From Clostridiales bacterium (GTDB lineage Bacteria > Bacillota > Clostridia > Lachnospirales > WQUN01): DNA of 34,961 nucleotides. Each line of letters begins with the position of its first letter. The first letter of the stretch is position 1. A program made the translations under genes and the position numbers. Positions 15,401 to 23,345 of this stretch are shown piece after piece. Location of the stretch: the NCBI GenBank assembly GCA_031270945.1, contig JAISWZ010000088.1:1-34961 (forward strand), in the 5' to 3' direction. The notes beneath the pieces were generated by a model. That model made no database searches, was not told the origin of the DNA, and saw only the letters and a program-made list of their open reading frames with translations.

Positions 15401-16849
15401 ATGCCAAGAGATTATTCCGGCATACGCGAAAGCCGCCCGAACACATTCACCGACCTGGGTGGCCAAAGCGAGGAAATAACCGAAGGTTTCAACAAGGTCT
15501 GCCTGAAGGCGGCTGACAGAACGTTTAGCCAAGGGTTGCAGTGCCAGCAGATCAACAGCATCTCAGCTTTGCTTTCGCTGGGATCGTCGGCGTTTGTCGT
15601 TCACTCGCCACAGGGGTGCGCTGGATGCTTGAGCATGTTCTCAGACATGTACAGGGTTGGCCAGGCCCACAGAGGAGTAAGCCTTATCAAGAGCCCTCGG
15701 GTGATAGTGACCAACCTGGACACGAACGACGTTATCCACGGCGGAGAGGGAAAGCTGGTTGAGGCCATAAAACTGGCAAGCGACCGCTACAATCCGGAGA
15801 TCATATTTGTGTTCACCTCATGCGCGTCCGGGATAATCGGAGATGATGTGGACGCGATTGTTCTGGAGCAGCAGGCAAAGTATGACTCGATTCTGGTTCC
15901 GGTGCACTGCGACGGATTCAAGTCCAAGATTTGCGCGTCGGGGTTTGACGCGGCCTTTATAGCGATCCAGAACTATCTTTTGCCGAAGGAGCCGCAGGTC
16001 AAGCAAAAGGGTTTGGTAAACCTCTTCGCTCCAGTATCCATCAGCTACAAGGATCAGCTGGAGATTGAGCGGATGCTTGGGCTATTGGGAGTGGAGGTAA
16101 ACTACATCCCGTTCTACTCATCCCTTTCGAAGATACGGCGGATAACGTCAGCTGAGGCTTCCACTTCCATATGCAAAGTTTTCGCTGACGAGTTCATGAA
16201 GACATTGGATGAGGACTACGGGATACCTTTCGCGCACACAGTCATGCCTATAGGGGTGCGAAACACCGACAAGTGGTTCCTTGGGATAGCGGAGCTATTG
16301 GGCAAAGGGGATTTGGCGAGAGAGTACATCGAAAAAGAGAGAGCTCGAGTGCTTCCGCAACTAGCTAGCATTCGCGAGCGCTTGCAAGGCAAGCGGGTTT
16401 TCATCTGCGGAGGGACAGGACGCTCTTTTGCGGCGGCCGCTTTGATCGACGACTTTGGCATGGAGCTGGTAGGGCTTGAGACTCCGACCTATGATCTGGA
16501 CGCGCAGATAGATGTCGAGTACCTCAACGGCATACACGGAGACTATGTGATAGACGTGGCTAACATGCAGCCCTTCGAGCAGGTTAACCTGGTAAACAGG
16601 CTGAAGCCTGACGTATTCATTGGAGTTCCGTCCTGGTCCGCCAGATTCGGGATACCTACAACCCACGTGCTAGATCCCAAGAGGGCTACAATGGGATATG
16701 ACGGGATACTGTTTCTTGGCAACAAGATAGCGGAGCAGGTTTCAAACCCTGGCTTTAACAAGAAGCTGTCGCAATACGCAAGGCTGCCCTACAAGAAGTC
16801 ATGGTATGAGCAGGACGCGTTCCAATTCATCAAGGGGGTCGGCGAGTGA
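15401..16849 (+). CDS. Nitrogenase component 1 alpha-like (NifD-like) protein 1, 482 aa
   Basis: Member of the nitrogenase component-1 superfamily. Seen: three Cys matching the P-cluster ligands of NifD: Cys48 (GLQC), Cys73 (SPQGC) and Cys141 (TSCASGIIGDD); 48-73 is 25 residues apart, against 26 in NifD. Both FeMo-cofactor ligand positions are kept: Cys258, 16 residues before the Gly of DYGIP as in NifD Cys275, and His422, 13 residues before the last Gly of MGYDG as with NifD His442. Overall it is diverged and lacks NifD motifs such as the SWDYSGPYHG stretch, so it is not an ordinary Mo-nitrogenase subunit. Start ATG 15401 follows GGAG with 6 nt. The TGA overlaps the start of the K-like gene. 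Substrate unknown; a reductase of the methylthio-alkane reductase or other group IV/VI nitrogenase-like type is possible. Confidence 0.85.
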   Translation: MPRDYSGIRESRPNTFTDLGGQSEEITEGFNKVCLKAADRTFSQGLQCQQINSISALLSLGSSAFVVHSPQGCAGCLSMFSDMYRVGQAHRGVSLIKSPRVIVTNLDTNDVIHGGEGKLVEAIKLASDRYNPEIIFVFTSCASGIIGDDVDAIVLEQQAKYDSILVPVHCDGFKSKICASGFDAAFIAIQNYLLPKEPQVKQKGLVNLFAPVSISYKDQLEIERMLGLLGVEVNYIPFYSSLSKIRRITSAEASTSICKVFADEFMKTLDEDYGIPFAHTVMPIGVRNTDKWFLGIAELLGKGDLAREYIEKERARVLPQLASIRERLQGKRVFICGGTGRSFAAAALIDDFGMELVGLETPTYDLDAQIDVEYLNGIHGDYVIDVANMQPFEQVNLVNRLKPDVFIGVPSWSARFGIPTTHVLDPKRATMGYDGILFLGNKIAEQVSNPGFNKKLSQYARLPYKKSWYEQDAFQFIKGVGE

Positions 16850-18129
16850 TGTCTAAGATAGTGGAGATGCCGCGAGCGTCATGCGTATTAGGCGGGCTTA
16901 ACGCTGTGCTTACGTCATTGCAGAATGTCAGCCCCATTTATCACTCAGGGCCTGGGTGCTGCATGCAGACAACAGCAGGAGTGTCCGGCCAAGCAGGGCT
17001 TCGGGGTTCCAGCTTTCTAGCCAGCGTTTCTCTGCCCTGCTCAAACATGCTGGAGCGTGAAGTTGTATTTGGCGGAGAGCAGAAGCTGAGGGACGAGATC
17101 GACGGATCCCTTGAGATCATTGACGCTGACGCTTACTTTGTCTTGACTGGATGCACTGCCGGGATAATAGGAGACGACGTGGCGGCAGTCACTGCAGAGT
17201 ACAGAAACAAAGGGCTTCCTGTCTATCCCATTGAAACCCCGGGGTTTGCCGGAGACACTCTGCTGGGATACGAAACCGCTTTCGACTCGTTTATCGAATA
17301 CATCGCAGAATCGCAACCCCGCCAGGCCAATCTTGTTAACCTTTTGGGCGTCGTTCCGCAACACGACCCATACTGGTTTGGAACATTGGAAGAGCTTACG
17401 CGCATTCTCAACAAGCTAGGCCTGGAGGTAAACTCATTCTTTACCCAGCGGCAGGGAATTGAGACCGTGAAGCGCTCTGGATCCGCCGCCCTGAACATTA
17501 TAGTCAGCCCTTGGCTTCTCAAAGGCGCCGCTTCCAAGTATGAAGAGAAATTTGGGATACCCAGCATTAGATTTAACGGCGTCCCATATGGCGCCACCCA
17601 GACAGCGGAATTCATCCGCGGAGTCGGAGAGGCCCTGGATCTAGACAAAACTTTGGTTGAGTCTGTAATCGAAGAAGAGAACATCTACGTATATGGGCTC
17701 TTCGAGACGATTATCGGCGCTCTGAGCTGGAAAAAGTTCGTAGTTGCGGCTGACGCCGCAACCGCCATATCAATAACCAGGTTTCTGGCAGACGACTTCA
17801 GCTTCACCCCAGTAGCCGTCATCATTACAGAGCCGATCTGGAGCTCTTCCGACAAGGATCGAATCACCAAGGCTCTTTCTTCTCTGGAATACGCCAAGCC
17901 TCCTATCATATCCTTCCTTGTTGACCATTACGACATCAGGCAGGAAATCAAAAAGCACGACTTTACCCTTCTAATCGGAAGCTCCCTGGAGGATGAAGTT
18001 GCCCGAGAGCTGGGGGTTCAGCTGAACCGGCTTGCCTTTCCGATTTCGGATCAGCTGATAATTAACAGAACCTACGCTGGGTACAGAGGCTGCTTGACTT
18101 TGGTTGAGGATTTGTACAACAACCTGTAG
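16849..18129 (+). CDS. Nitrogenase component 1 beta-like (NifK-like) protein 1, 426 aa
   Basis: Partner of the NifD-like protein before it; TGATG overlap (ATG 16849; a GTG at 16846 is the alternative) and AAGGGGG upstream. Three P-cluster-type Cys: Cys12 (RASCVLGG), Cys37 (SGPGC) and Cys102 (LTGCTAGIIGDD); EREVVFGGE (70-78) is the NifK-like turn. No residue like the cofactor ligands is expected in a beta subunit and none is seen. It is shorter than NifK (about 520) and lacks the N-terminal extension. Together the pair should form an alpha2beta2 complex with an iron-sulfur cluster at each interface; it needs a NifH-like reductase that must be encoded elsewhere. Followed by a strong bidirectional terminator. 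Confidence 0.85.
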   Translation: MSKIVEMPRASCVLGGLNAVLTSLQNVSPIYHSGPGCCMQTTAGVSGQAGLRGSSFLASVSLPCSNMLEREVVFGGEQKLRDEIDGSLEIIDADAYFVLTGCTAGIIGDDVAAVTAEYRNKGLPVYPIETPGFAGDTLLGYETAFDSFIEYIAESQPRQANLVNLLGVVPQHDPYWFGTLEELTRILNKLGLEVNSFFTQRQGIETVKRSGSAALNIIVSPWLLKGAASKYEEKFGIPSIRFNGVPYGATQTAEFIRGVGEALDLDKTLVESVIEEENIYVYGLFETIIGALSWKKFVVAADAATAISITRFLADDFSFTPVAVIITEPIWSSSDKDRITKALSSLEYAKPPIISFLVDHYDIRQEIKKHDFTLLIGSSLEDEVARELGVQLNRLAFPISDQLIINRTYAGYRGCLTLVEDLYNNL

Positions 18130-18197
18130 GACGAGGAGCGGAAGCGCAAGCTTTCGCTCCATGAGTGAATGTCGAAACATTGATAAACTTTGAAAAG

Positions 18198-18228
18198 AAA
18201 GGCCCGCCGGTTTACCGGCGGGCCTTTC
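18198..18228. terminator. Bidirectional terminator between convergent nitrogenase-like operons
   Basis: AAAGGCCCGCCGG, loop TTTA, and the exact complement CCGGCGGGCCTTT: a 13-bp perfect stem. It lies 69 nt after the stop of the plus-strand K-like gene and 29 nt after the stop of the minus-strand one. A and T runs on both sides suit both directions. Confidence 0.9.
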
Positions 18229-18256
18229 TGCCCTATATCTTTGCTTTTTAAAAACC

Positions 18257-19564
18257 CTACAGGATTAGCCTAGACAGTCCCGCCGAATAAATCTCTTCCA
18301 AAATCTTCAGCCCTCCATGGTATCCAGCTACAGAGCTGTTTATGATCACTTTTTCTATAATAGGAGAAGCGAGGTTGACGAAGTTTCCCCTGAGCTCATT
18401 GGCCAGGGATTTGTCCCAGCTGGCCCCTATGATAAGCGGGAACCCATTGAAATCAGCCTCTTTGATCCTGTTGTGAATGTCGTAGCCGTCAGTGAGAAAC
18501 TGAACGTCGGCCTTTATGCCGTAGTTCAGTGATTCGAACTCATTTCGGATCTTCTCTTGGTACTGTTCCGGGGTTCGGTCTGTCACGTACTGGGTTGTAG
18601 GGAACATTCCGATGTCGTTAACCAGGAACTTTGTAAAGGCCAAGGCATACTGGGCATCGCCTATGACTACGAACCTCTTCGAGAGAATTCGCATTTCCAG
18701 GAACAGATCGGCGTAGCGCTCTATGAAGTAGTAGTACTCGTTTTCGAACTCGTCTGTAACTTTTGTTACTAGAGACGGATCCAGCTTTGCGAATTCTCCT
18801 ACCGCTTTGAGAAACTTCGTTGACTCGAAAGCGCCTATTGGCAAGACCGGGTAATGCAAAAGAGGAGTCTGGTACTTTTCGCTTAGGAATTCGGCGGCTT
18901 CAAGCCCTACCCAAGGGGAAACCAGGAGGTTGAACTCGGCGTAGGGAACGTTCTTTAGAGAAGGTATTCCTCTGCCATACCCGAATATGGTGTTAGGCGT
19001 AAGTCCAAGGGATGCGACAAGCCTTTCCAGCTCTCTCAGGTTGCCATGCCAATACGGGTCGGCCTGGGGAGCTGACGCAAATATGTTTATCAGGCCTTTG
19101 CGCTTCTCGGACTGCTTGATCTCAGGCAGGTACTGGTCAAAGATCGCTTTCAGCGCCCAACCATGCCCTTCCAGGTTATTGCCTTTGAACCCTGGGGTAT
19201 TCGCGTATACTACCGGACTTCCGTTTTTTCTGAATCCGGATACCACTTCTCCGATGTCATCGCCTATGAGCTCAGACGTGCAGCCGGTAAGAACTACAAA
19301 TAGCTGGGCGTCTATCACTTTCAGGGCATTGTCGATGGTGCTTCGAAGTTTGTCTGCTCCGCCAAAAACAACTTCCCTTTCGCTCACTGACGAGCATGGG
19401 AAAAGCAAAGGCGAAAACTTTCCCGAGCTTCCCGCAAACGCGCTCAGCTTCGCGGCGCATCCTGGACCCGCATGCAATATCGGGATCGCGCCTGGGATCG
19501 ACTGAATTGTATTCATTGAGCCAAGCGCGCAGCTGTAGCGCGGCTGGTCGAGTACTCGAGCCAT
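18257..19564 (-). CDS. Nitrogenase component 1 beta-like (NifK-like) protein 2, 435 aa
   Basis: Second K-like subunit, clearly paralogous to protein 1: Cys12 (RYSCALGS), Cys36 (AGPGC), Cys95 (LTGCTSELIGDD) and SEREVVFGGA. The start is ATG 19564 with a textbook AGGAGG 5 nt upstream; the longer frame to 19612 runs into a repeat element and is rejected. Two family-1 elements (19608-19777) separate it from the D-like gene, so the usual tight D-K overlap has been broken by insertion. All three cluster Cys are present, unlike classical NifN, which argues against a simple NifN role. Confidence 0.85.
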   Translation of the reverse strand: MARVLDQPRYSCALGSMNTIQSIPGAIPILHAGPGCAAKLSAFAGSSGKFSPLLFPCSSVSEREVVFGGADKLRSTIDNALKVIDAQLFVVLTGCTSELIGDDIGEVVSGFRKNGSPVVYANTPGFKGNNLEGHGWALKAIFDQYLPEIKQSEKRKGLINIFASAPQADPYWHGNLRELERLVASLGLTPNTIFGYGRGIPSLKNVPYAEFNLLVSPWVGLEAAEFLSEKYQTPLLHYPVLPIGAFESTKFLKAVGEFAKLDPSLVTKVTDEFENEYYYFIERYADLFLEMRILSKRFVVIGDAQYALAFTKFLVNDIGMFPTTQYVTDRTPEQYQEKIRNEFESLNYGIKADVQFLTDGYDIHNRIKEADFNGFPLIIGASWDKSLANELRGNFVNLASPIIEKVIINSSVAGYHGGLKILEEIYSAGLSRLIL

Positions 19565-19607
19565 AAGTTCCTCCTGTGGCTGTTTCTTGTCCGCCAACGG
19601 CGGGGTT

Positions 19608-19661
19608 GGCATATCCCAAAATTCCGCAAGTGGTGCATAAAATCAATTTTGGGATATGCTT
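19608..19661 (+). repeat. Family-1 element, short variant, copy F (54 bp)
   Basis: Left GGCATATCCCAAAATT, right AATTTTGGGATATGCTT, followed by TTA, directly abutting copy G. Only about 20 bp between the arms. Confidence 0.75.
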
Positions 19662-19664
19662 TTA

Positions 19665-19777
19665 ATGCATATCCTGCCGGAAAAATCCTGGCGAATGCTT
19701 CAACTAGTTTGCTCGGGCTTCTGCGAGCAAACATCCGGATTTTTCAGGCACCTCGGATATAATTTTGGGATATGCTT
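19665..19777 (+). repeat. Family-1 element, copy G (113 bp), abutting the nifD-like 2 stop
   Basis: Left end ATGCATATCC (worn), right end GGGATATGCTT, then TTA at 19778-19780, which is the TAA stop of the minus-strand nifD-like gene. The inner stem uses AAAAATCCTGGCGAATGC / GCAAACATCCGGATTTTT-type arms. Confidence 0.8.
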
Positions 19778-21313
19778 TTAGATTTCTACGGGTTCAAGAG
19801 CTTTTTCTGCTTGAGCTTCGTTTGTTTCACTCTCTTTTGTTTCAGGCTTTTCTTCTTCTTCTAACTTTTGCTCAAACAGCGCATTGCTTTGCTGGCTATA
19901 CCACCAATCCGTATACGGCAGCTTCACTCTAGCCGCCAGGTTTTTCTCGAAGCTCCGGTTTACCAGGTTGTCTCTGATGGTCTTGGCGAAGTTCAGAGTC
20001 CCTTTGTATCCGAATATCAGGTATTCATCGGCCACAAAGACGCTTGTCACGCCTTGCTTGATTGCCCAGACGGTAGTGCCCGGATGGCGGGAGAAGTAGA
20101 GATCTGGCTTGTAGCGGTTCAGGATGTTTACGATCTCAAAGTTTTGCTGATCCGCGACTGACAGCGTTATGTTGGAGGATGATGTTTTATTCAGGTAATC
20201 CAAGGCTGGAGGGAGCTTGCCGTTGTCATACTGGTGATCCAGGTGCCAGGCGGCCGCATGCACCACTTTTATTCCAAGCTCTTGGAGGACTCTTGCCACC
20301 TCGTATGTGTATCCAGGCCCCATGCCGATTACGGCGGTGTGCCCTTCGATCTCTTTCTTCAGTTCCAAGATCTGTGGCAGGTATTTTTCTCTCTCTTCGC
20401 GGAGCACTTCCTCTGCCGCTTCCTCCCGGTCTACGAGTTTTGCGATCTCGCGGTACCAGGCTTCGAATCCAGCCATGCCCATTGGGTTGATCGTTCTAAC
20501 GTAAGGGACGCCGTACAGCTCTTCCAACCCATTTCCGATGTAAGTGCCAAGGGTGCCGCAGATGCAGACTGTGGCAAGGGACTCTGACAGATGGGAGAGC
20601 TCTTCCACTGTGCTATTGGAATACAGAAGCTGTGGCGTTACGTCCAGCCTTGCGAATAGCTCAGTTATCTGCTTGCGCTCGCTTTCGAAGAAGTTCTTGA
20701 AATTTACGACTCTTCTCTTTTCCTTGGGCGGCTTCACTATATGCTGAAGCACTGCGTGATCCGCTATGTCAAACCCGGAAGCCCAGATGCGGGACTTAAA
20801 TCCCTCGCAATGGACCGATGCGACAGGTATTCCCAGCTCTTCGCTTATCTCATCAACTATGCTGTCCACGTCTTCGCCAATGACGCCAGCGACGCAGGAG
20901 CTGGCTACAAAAATGGCATTGGGGTGGTATTGCTCGAAAGCTCTGTATATCAAGGCGCGGACGCTATCAATGGCGCCGAAAACGGTATCCGCTTCCGACA
21001 GGTCTGTGCCCACGCACTTGGTGTCAAATGTCTGGTTGATGTTTCTGGCCAGCTGATCGCCCAGCACGTTAGTGAATGACTGACACCCTGCTGGGGCATG
21101 CCACACGAGCGCAACGTCTCGTATGGATCCCAGAAGCCCCATGGCGCAGCCGGACAGGCAAAGGCTGGACTGGGAAAAGCAGCGATCAGAGTTTCTCAAG
21201 GATCCGCATTCAACTTTCTCCATCAAGTCGCCAATGGTGCCGGAATAGCCAGTGATTGAGCCAAGGCGGTTTTCTCGGGTAGGAACGGCTGAAGTATTGA
21301 GGTTGATCTTCAT
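19778..21313 (-). CDS. Nitrogenase component 1 alpha-like (NifD-like) protein 2, 511 aa
   Basis: P-cluster-type Cys are Cys52, Cys77 (APAGC) and Cys140 (SSCVAGVIGED), with the same 25-residue spacing as protein 1. The cofactor Cys equivalent is Cys252 (16 residues before the Gly of YGVP), but the position of NifD His442 holds Val425 (FVADEYLIFGYKG). Scaffold proteins of the NifE type also keep the Cys and lose the His, so a maturation role or a different cofactor geometry is possible. The tail (480-511) is a Glu/Lys-rich extension not found in protein 1. Start ATG 21313 behind AAGGAG at 7-nt spacing; the frame to 21400 is repeat-derived. The AAGGAG itself overlaps the TTA flank of element H. 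The stop codon is the flank of element G. Confidence 0.86.
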   Translation of the reverse strand: MKINLNTSAVPTRENRLGSITGYSGTIGDLMEKVECGSLRNSDRCFSQSSLCLSGCAMGLLGSIRDVALVWHAPAGCQSFTNVLGDQLARNINQTFDTKCVGTDLSEADTVFGAIDSVRALIYRAFEQYHPNAIFVASSCVAGVIGEDVDSIVDEISEELGIPVASVHCEGFKSRIWASGFDIADHAVLQHIVKPPKEKRRVVNFKNFFESERKQITELFARLDVTPQLLYSNSTVEELSHLSESLATVCICGTLGTYIGNGLEELYGVPYVRTINPMGMAGFEAWYREIAKLVDREEAAEEVLREEREKYLPQILELKKEIEGHTAVIGMGPGYTYEVARVLQELGIKVVHAAAWHLDHQYDNGKLPPALDYLNKTSSSNITLSVADQQNFEIVNILNRYKPDLYFSRHPGTTVWAIKQGVTSVFVADEYLIFGYKGTLNFAKTIRDNLVNRSFEKNLAARVKLPYTDWWYSQQSNALFEQKLEEEEKPETKESETNEAQAEKALEPVEI

Positions 21314-21326
21314 AGTTTGCTCCTTA

Positions 21327-21434
21327 GTGCATATCCCAAAACCCTGGCATTCGCGATGGATAGCGTTTGCCCAATGTTCATGGCTAATCGCCAAAGGCAT
21401 GCGATGCTTTTACTCGAGGCTTTGGGATATGCTT
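21327..21434 (+). repeat. Family-1 element, long variant, copy H (108 bp)
   Basis: GTGCATATCCC to GGGATATGCTT, TTA on both sides (21324-21326, 21435-21437). The interior contains GGATAGCGTTTGCCCAATGT as in copy E. It lies in the leader of nifD-like 2, touching its ribosome site. Confidence 0.85.
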
Positions 21435-21437
21435 TTA

Positions 21438-21516
21438 GTGCATATCCCAAAATTCCTTCAGTGGCGCTTTAACGCGTGACTTTCGCAAGCCATAAAATTA
21501 ATTTTGGGATATGCTT
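21438..21516 (+). repeat. Family-1 element, copy I (79 bp), tandem with copy H
   Basis: GTGCATATCCC to GGGATATGCTT; it shares the middle TTA with copy H and is followed by TTA (21517-21519). Tandem placement shows that the elements can insert next to one another at the same trinucleotide. Confidence 0.85.
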
Positions 21517-21556
21517 TTAGTGCTGGCGAGTGGATGCTCGCCAGCATAAAATCTTA

Positions 21557-21892
21557 TTATAAATCCTTATTTCTCGCGGCCAACCGATCTCGCTGCCTTT
21601 TTTCATGCAGGACGATCTTGGCTATCGCAGGAAGGATTTCTCCCTGCAAATCAAAAGAGGCGATGCCAGCGCCCACCAGTTGGCGCAGCCAGTGAGGGCC
21701 GATTTTGGCTGTCAGGATATACTTTGCGCCCTCCAGGGCGCTAATCGAAAAGTCCGGATTAGCGCCGCCTGGTATGGTTTCGATCCCCAAAATCTTGCCG
21801 TCATCGCTTACATCATAGATCGTGAGGGTTTTGGCTTTTCCGAAATGCTCGTCGATACTAATTCCGTCATTAGTTGACACAGCTATTTTCAC
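21557..21892 (-). CDS. NifX/NafY-type dinitrogenase cofactor-binding domain protein, 111 aa
   Basis: Single-domain member of the dinitrogenase iron-molybdenum cofactor biosynthesis family: KIAVSTNDG at the N-terminus, DEHFGKAK, then TAKIGPHWLRQLVGAGI, the usual motif pattern. These proteins hold or carry Fe-S cofactor precursors between NifB, NifEN and the enzyme. Length (about 110) fits stand-alone NifX-like carriers. The start is GTG 21892 with AAAGGG about 9 nt upstream; the longer frames begin in repeat DNA. It lies between the MATE gene and nifD-like 2 on the same strand, so it probably serves one or both D/K pairs. Confidence 0.83.
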   Translation of the reverse strand: MKIAVSTNDGISIDEHFGKAKTLTIYDVSDDGKILGIETIPGGANPDFSISALEGAKYILTAKIGPHWLRQLVGAGIASFDLQGEILPAIAKIVLHEKRQRDRLAARNKDL

Positions 21893-21929
21893 GATTAAGA
21901 ACCCTTTCCCTGGCATTGGGTAGATTAAA

Positions 21930-22027
21930 GAGCATATCCCAAAATTAATCTTAGGGCTTGGAAAAATCCGCGTTGAAGCCTTCGCAGGATTTTTCCTGCG
22001 CCAATTGCGGAATTTTGGGATATGCAC
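21930..22027 (+). repeat. Family-1 element, copy J (98 bp), overlapping the MATE gene end
   Basis: GAGCATATCCC to GGGATATGCAC. Read on the minus strand, 77 bp of it are translated as the last 24 residues of the MATE protein and provide its stop codon. TTA/TAA-type flanks are worn. Confidence 0.85.
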
Positions 22028-23342
22028 TAAATAGGCTTAGCAAGTAGGAGCCCGCGCCTCTCAAGAACGCGGTGACCGCTATCGCAAGCCAAACCCCGTT
22101 TTGCCTAAGCTCGGTCTTGGACAGGGTAAAAGCCAGGATTACCCGCAAAATATTGGTGAGCGTGCTGCTGACAGCTGGGGTCATGGTTTTGCCGTAGCCC
22201 CGGAATACGCTGTTGCCTACGCCCTCAAGGCAAGCCGCCATCTGGCACAAGGAAAATATCTTTAGGTATTGGGAGCCCATTTCGATAACCGCTGGCTCAT
22301 TGGGAACAAACAGTTTGAAGAAAAGGCGGTTGAACAGGAGAAGGTTGGCGGTGGTCAAGACGCCCCAGATTCCCATGAACAGAGTGGAGATCCAAAAGCC
22401 CCTGCGTATTCTATCGTGCCGACCCGCCCCGTAATTTTGCCCAATGAACGCTGACAGGGCTGTCGAGAACCCGCCAGCAACAAAGTAAGAAAACTGGTCT
22501 ATCTGGTTGCCGATCCGTTGGGTGGCCATGGCTTCATATCCGAAAGAAGCGACAATGCGAGAAACAAGCATTACGCAGGAGACAAATATCAAAAGCTCCA
22601 GCGCTAGGGGGTAGGCCCAATGAAATATGCTCTTGAGTTTTTCCTTTTCGATCCTGCCAAAGAACTTGGCTTTTGAAACCGCTGGATGTTTGTAGCGCTT
22701 TAGCGCTATAAGCATGACAGTGGCTTCTATGGCCACAGAGACTGTTGTGGCGATAGACGCTCCAGCGATCCCCAGATTTAAGGTGAATATGGCAATCGGA
22801 TCAAGAACCGCGTTTAGCGCAAGCGTGCATCCGGTTATGATAAACGGGGTCTTGGAGTTGCCTGAAGCGTTAAAGATAGAAGCGGCTGTCTGGGTCAAAT
22901 ATCTCAATCCTAGCGCCGGGGCCGCTATCGCCAGGTATGTTATGGCGTCTCGTTTTACGCCTTCATCAGTTATGTTAAAGAAGCCGATCAGGCCGTTTCT
23001 AAAGAAAAAGAAAGCAAGGCACGTGATCGAGCCAAGCACTAGAGACAGCGTCAAAGAAGCCTTGACATAGCCCTTGACGTCGCCATTAGATCCGATGTTT
23101 TGTGAAACCCCTATCTGCGCTCCAGTAGATCCAAACAGCTGCAATGTCATGGCCAGCCACCCAAGGGTGCCTATAACGCCAGCAGACGCGACGGCGGCGC
23201 TTGAGAGTCGGCCAAGCCATGCCATGTCCACGAAGCTATACATCATTTGCGTCAGATTTATGGCCATCGCTGGAAGAGACATCTTGATCAGCTTAATTCC
23301 TATAGGGCCTGAGGTCAGATCGTACTTTTGAGCGCTTTGCAT
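21951..23342 (-). CDS. MATE family multidrug/toxin exporter, 463 aa
   Basis: Twelve-helix MOP-superfamily antiporter: the N-terminal DLTSGPIGIKLIKMSLPAM stretch and MMYSFVDMAWLGRLSS, the usual first-helix signature, then two related halves. MATE proteins export cations, drugs or metabolites in exchange for H+ or Na+. Length is normal (about 440-460), but the last 24 residues (SAYPKIPQLAQEKS... ) are encoded by a family-1 repeat and are not expected in the family; the native end was lost on insertion. ATG 23342 lies 3 nt after the stop of the cysteine synthase-like gene, so they are co-transcribed. Substrate unknown; a link to sulfur or cofactor metabolism is suggested only by position. Confidence 0.88.
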   Translation of the reverse strand: MQSAQKYDLTSGPIGIKLIKMSLPAMAINLTQMMYSFVDMAWLGRLSSAAVASAGVIGTLGWLAMTLQLFGSTGAQIGVSQNIGSNGDVKGYVKASLTLSLVLGSITCLAFFFFRNGLIGFFNITDEGVKRDAITYLAIAAPALGLRYLTQTAASIFNASGNSKTPFIITGCTLALNAVLDPIAIFTLNLGIAGASIATTVSVAIEATVMLIALKRYKHPAVSKAKFFGRIEKEKLKSIFHWAYPLALELLIFVSCVMLVSRIVASFGYEAMATQRIGNQIDQFSYFVAGGFSTALSAFIGQNYGAGRHDRIRRGFWISTLFMGIWGVLTTANLLLFNRLFFKLFVPNEPAVIEMGSQYLKIFSLCQMAACLEGVGNSVFRGYGKTMTPAVSSTLTNILRVILAFTLSKTELRQNGVWLAIAVTAFLRGAGSYLLSLFSAYPKIPQLAQEKSCEGFNADFSKP

Positions 23343-23345
23343 GTT

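Noticed and set aside
19565-19612. N-terminal extension of NifK-like 2
   Set aside because: AGGAGG at 5 nt upstream of ATG 19564 and the fit to the paralogue (both begin about 12 residues before the first Cys) decide for the short form.
15401-21313. Ordinary Mo-nitrogenase nifDK genes
   Set aside because: The proteins keep cluster ligands but lack other NifD/NifK signature stretches and are shorter; no nifH, nifE, nifN or nifB stands next to them.
21893-22027. N-terminal extension of the NifX-like protein
   Set aside because: The extra residues are translated from family-1 element J; the family begins at KIAVSTNDG, and GTG 21892 has a ribosome site.
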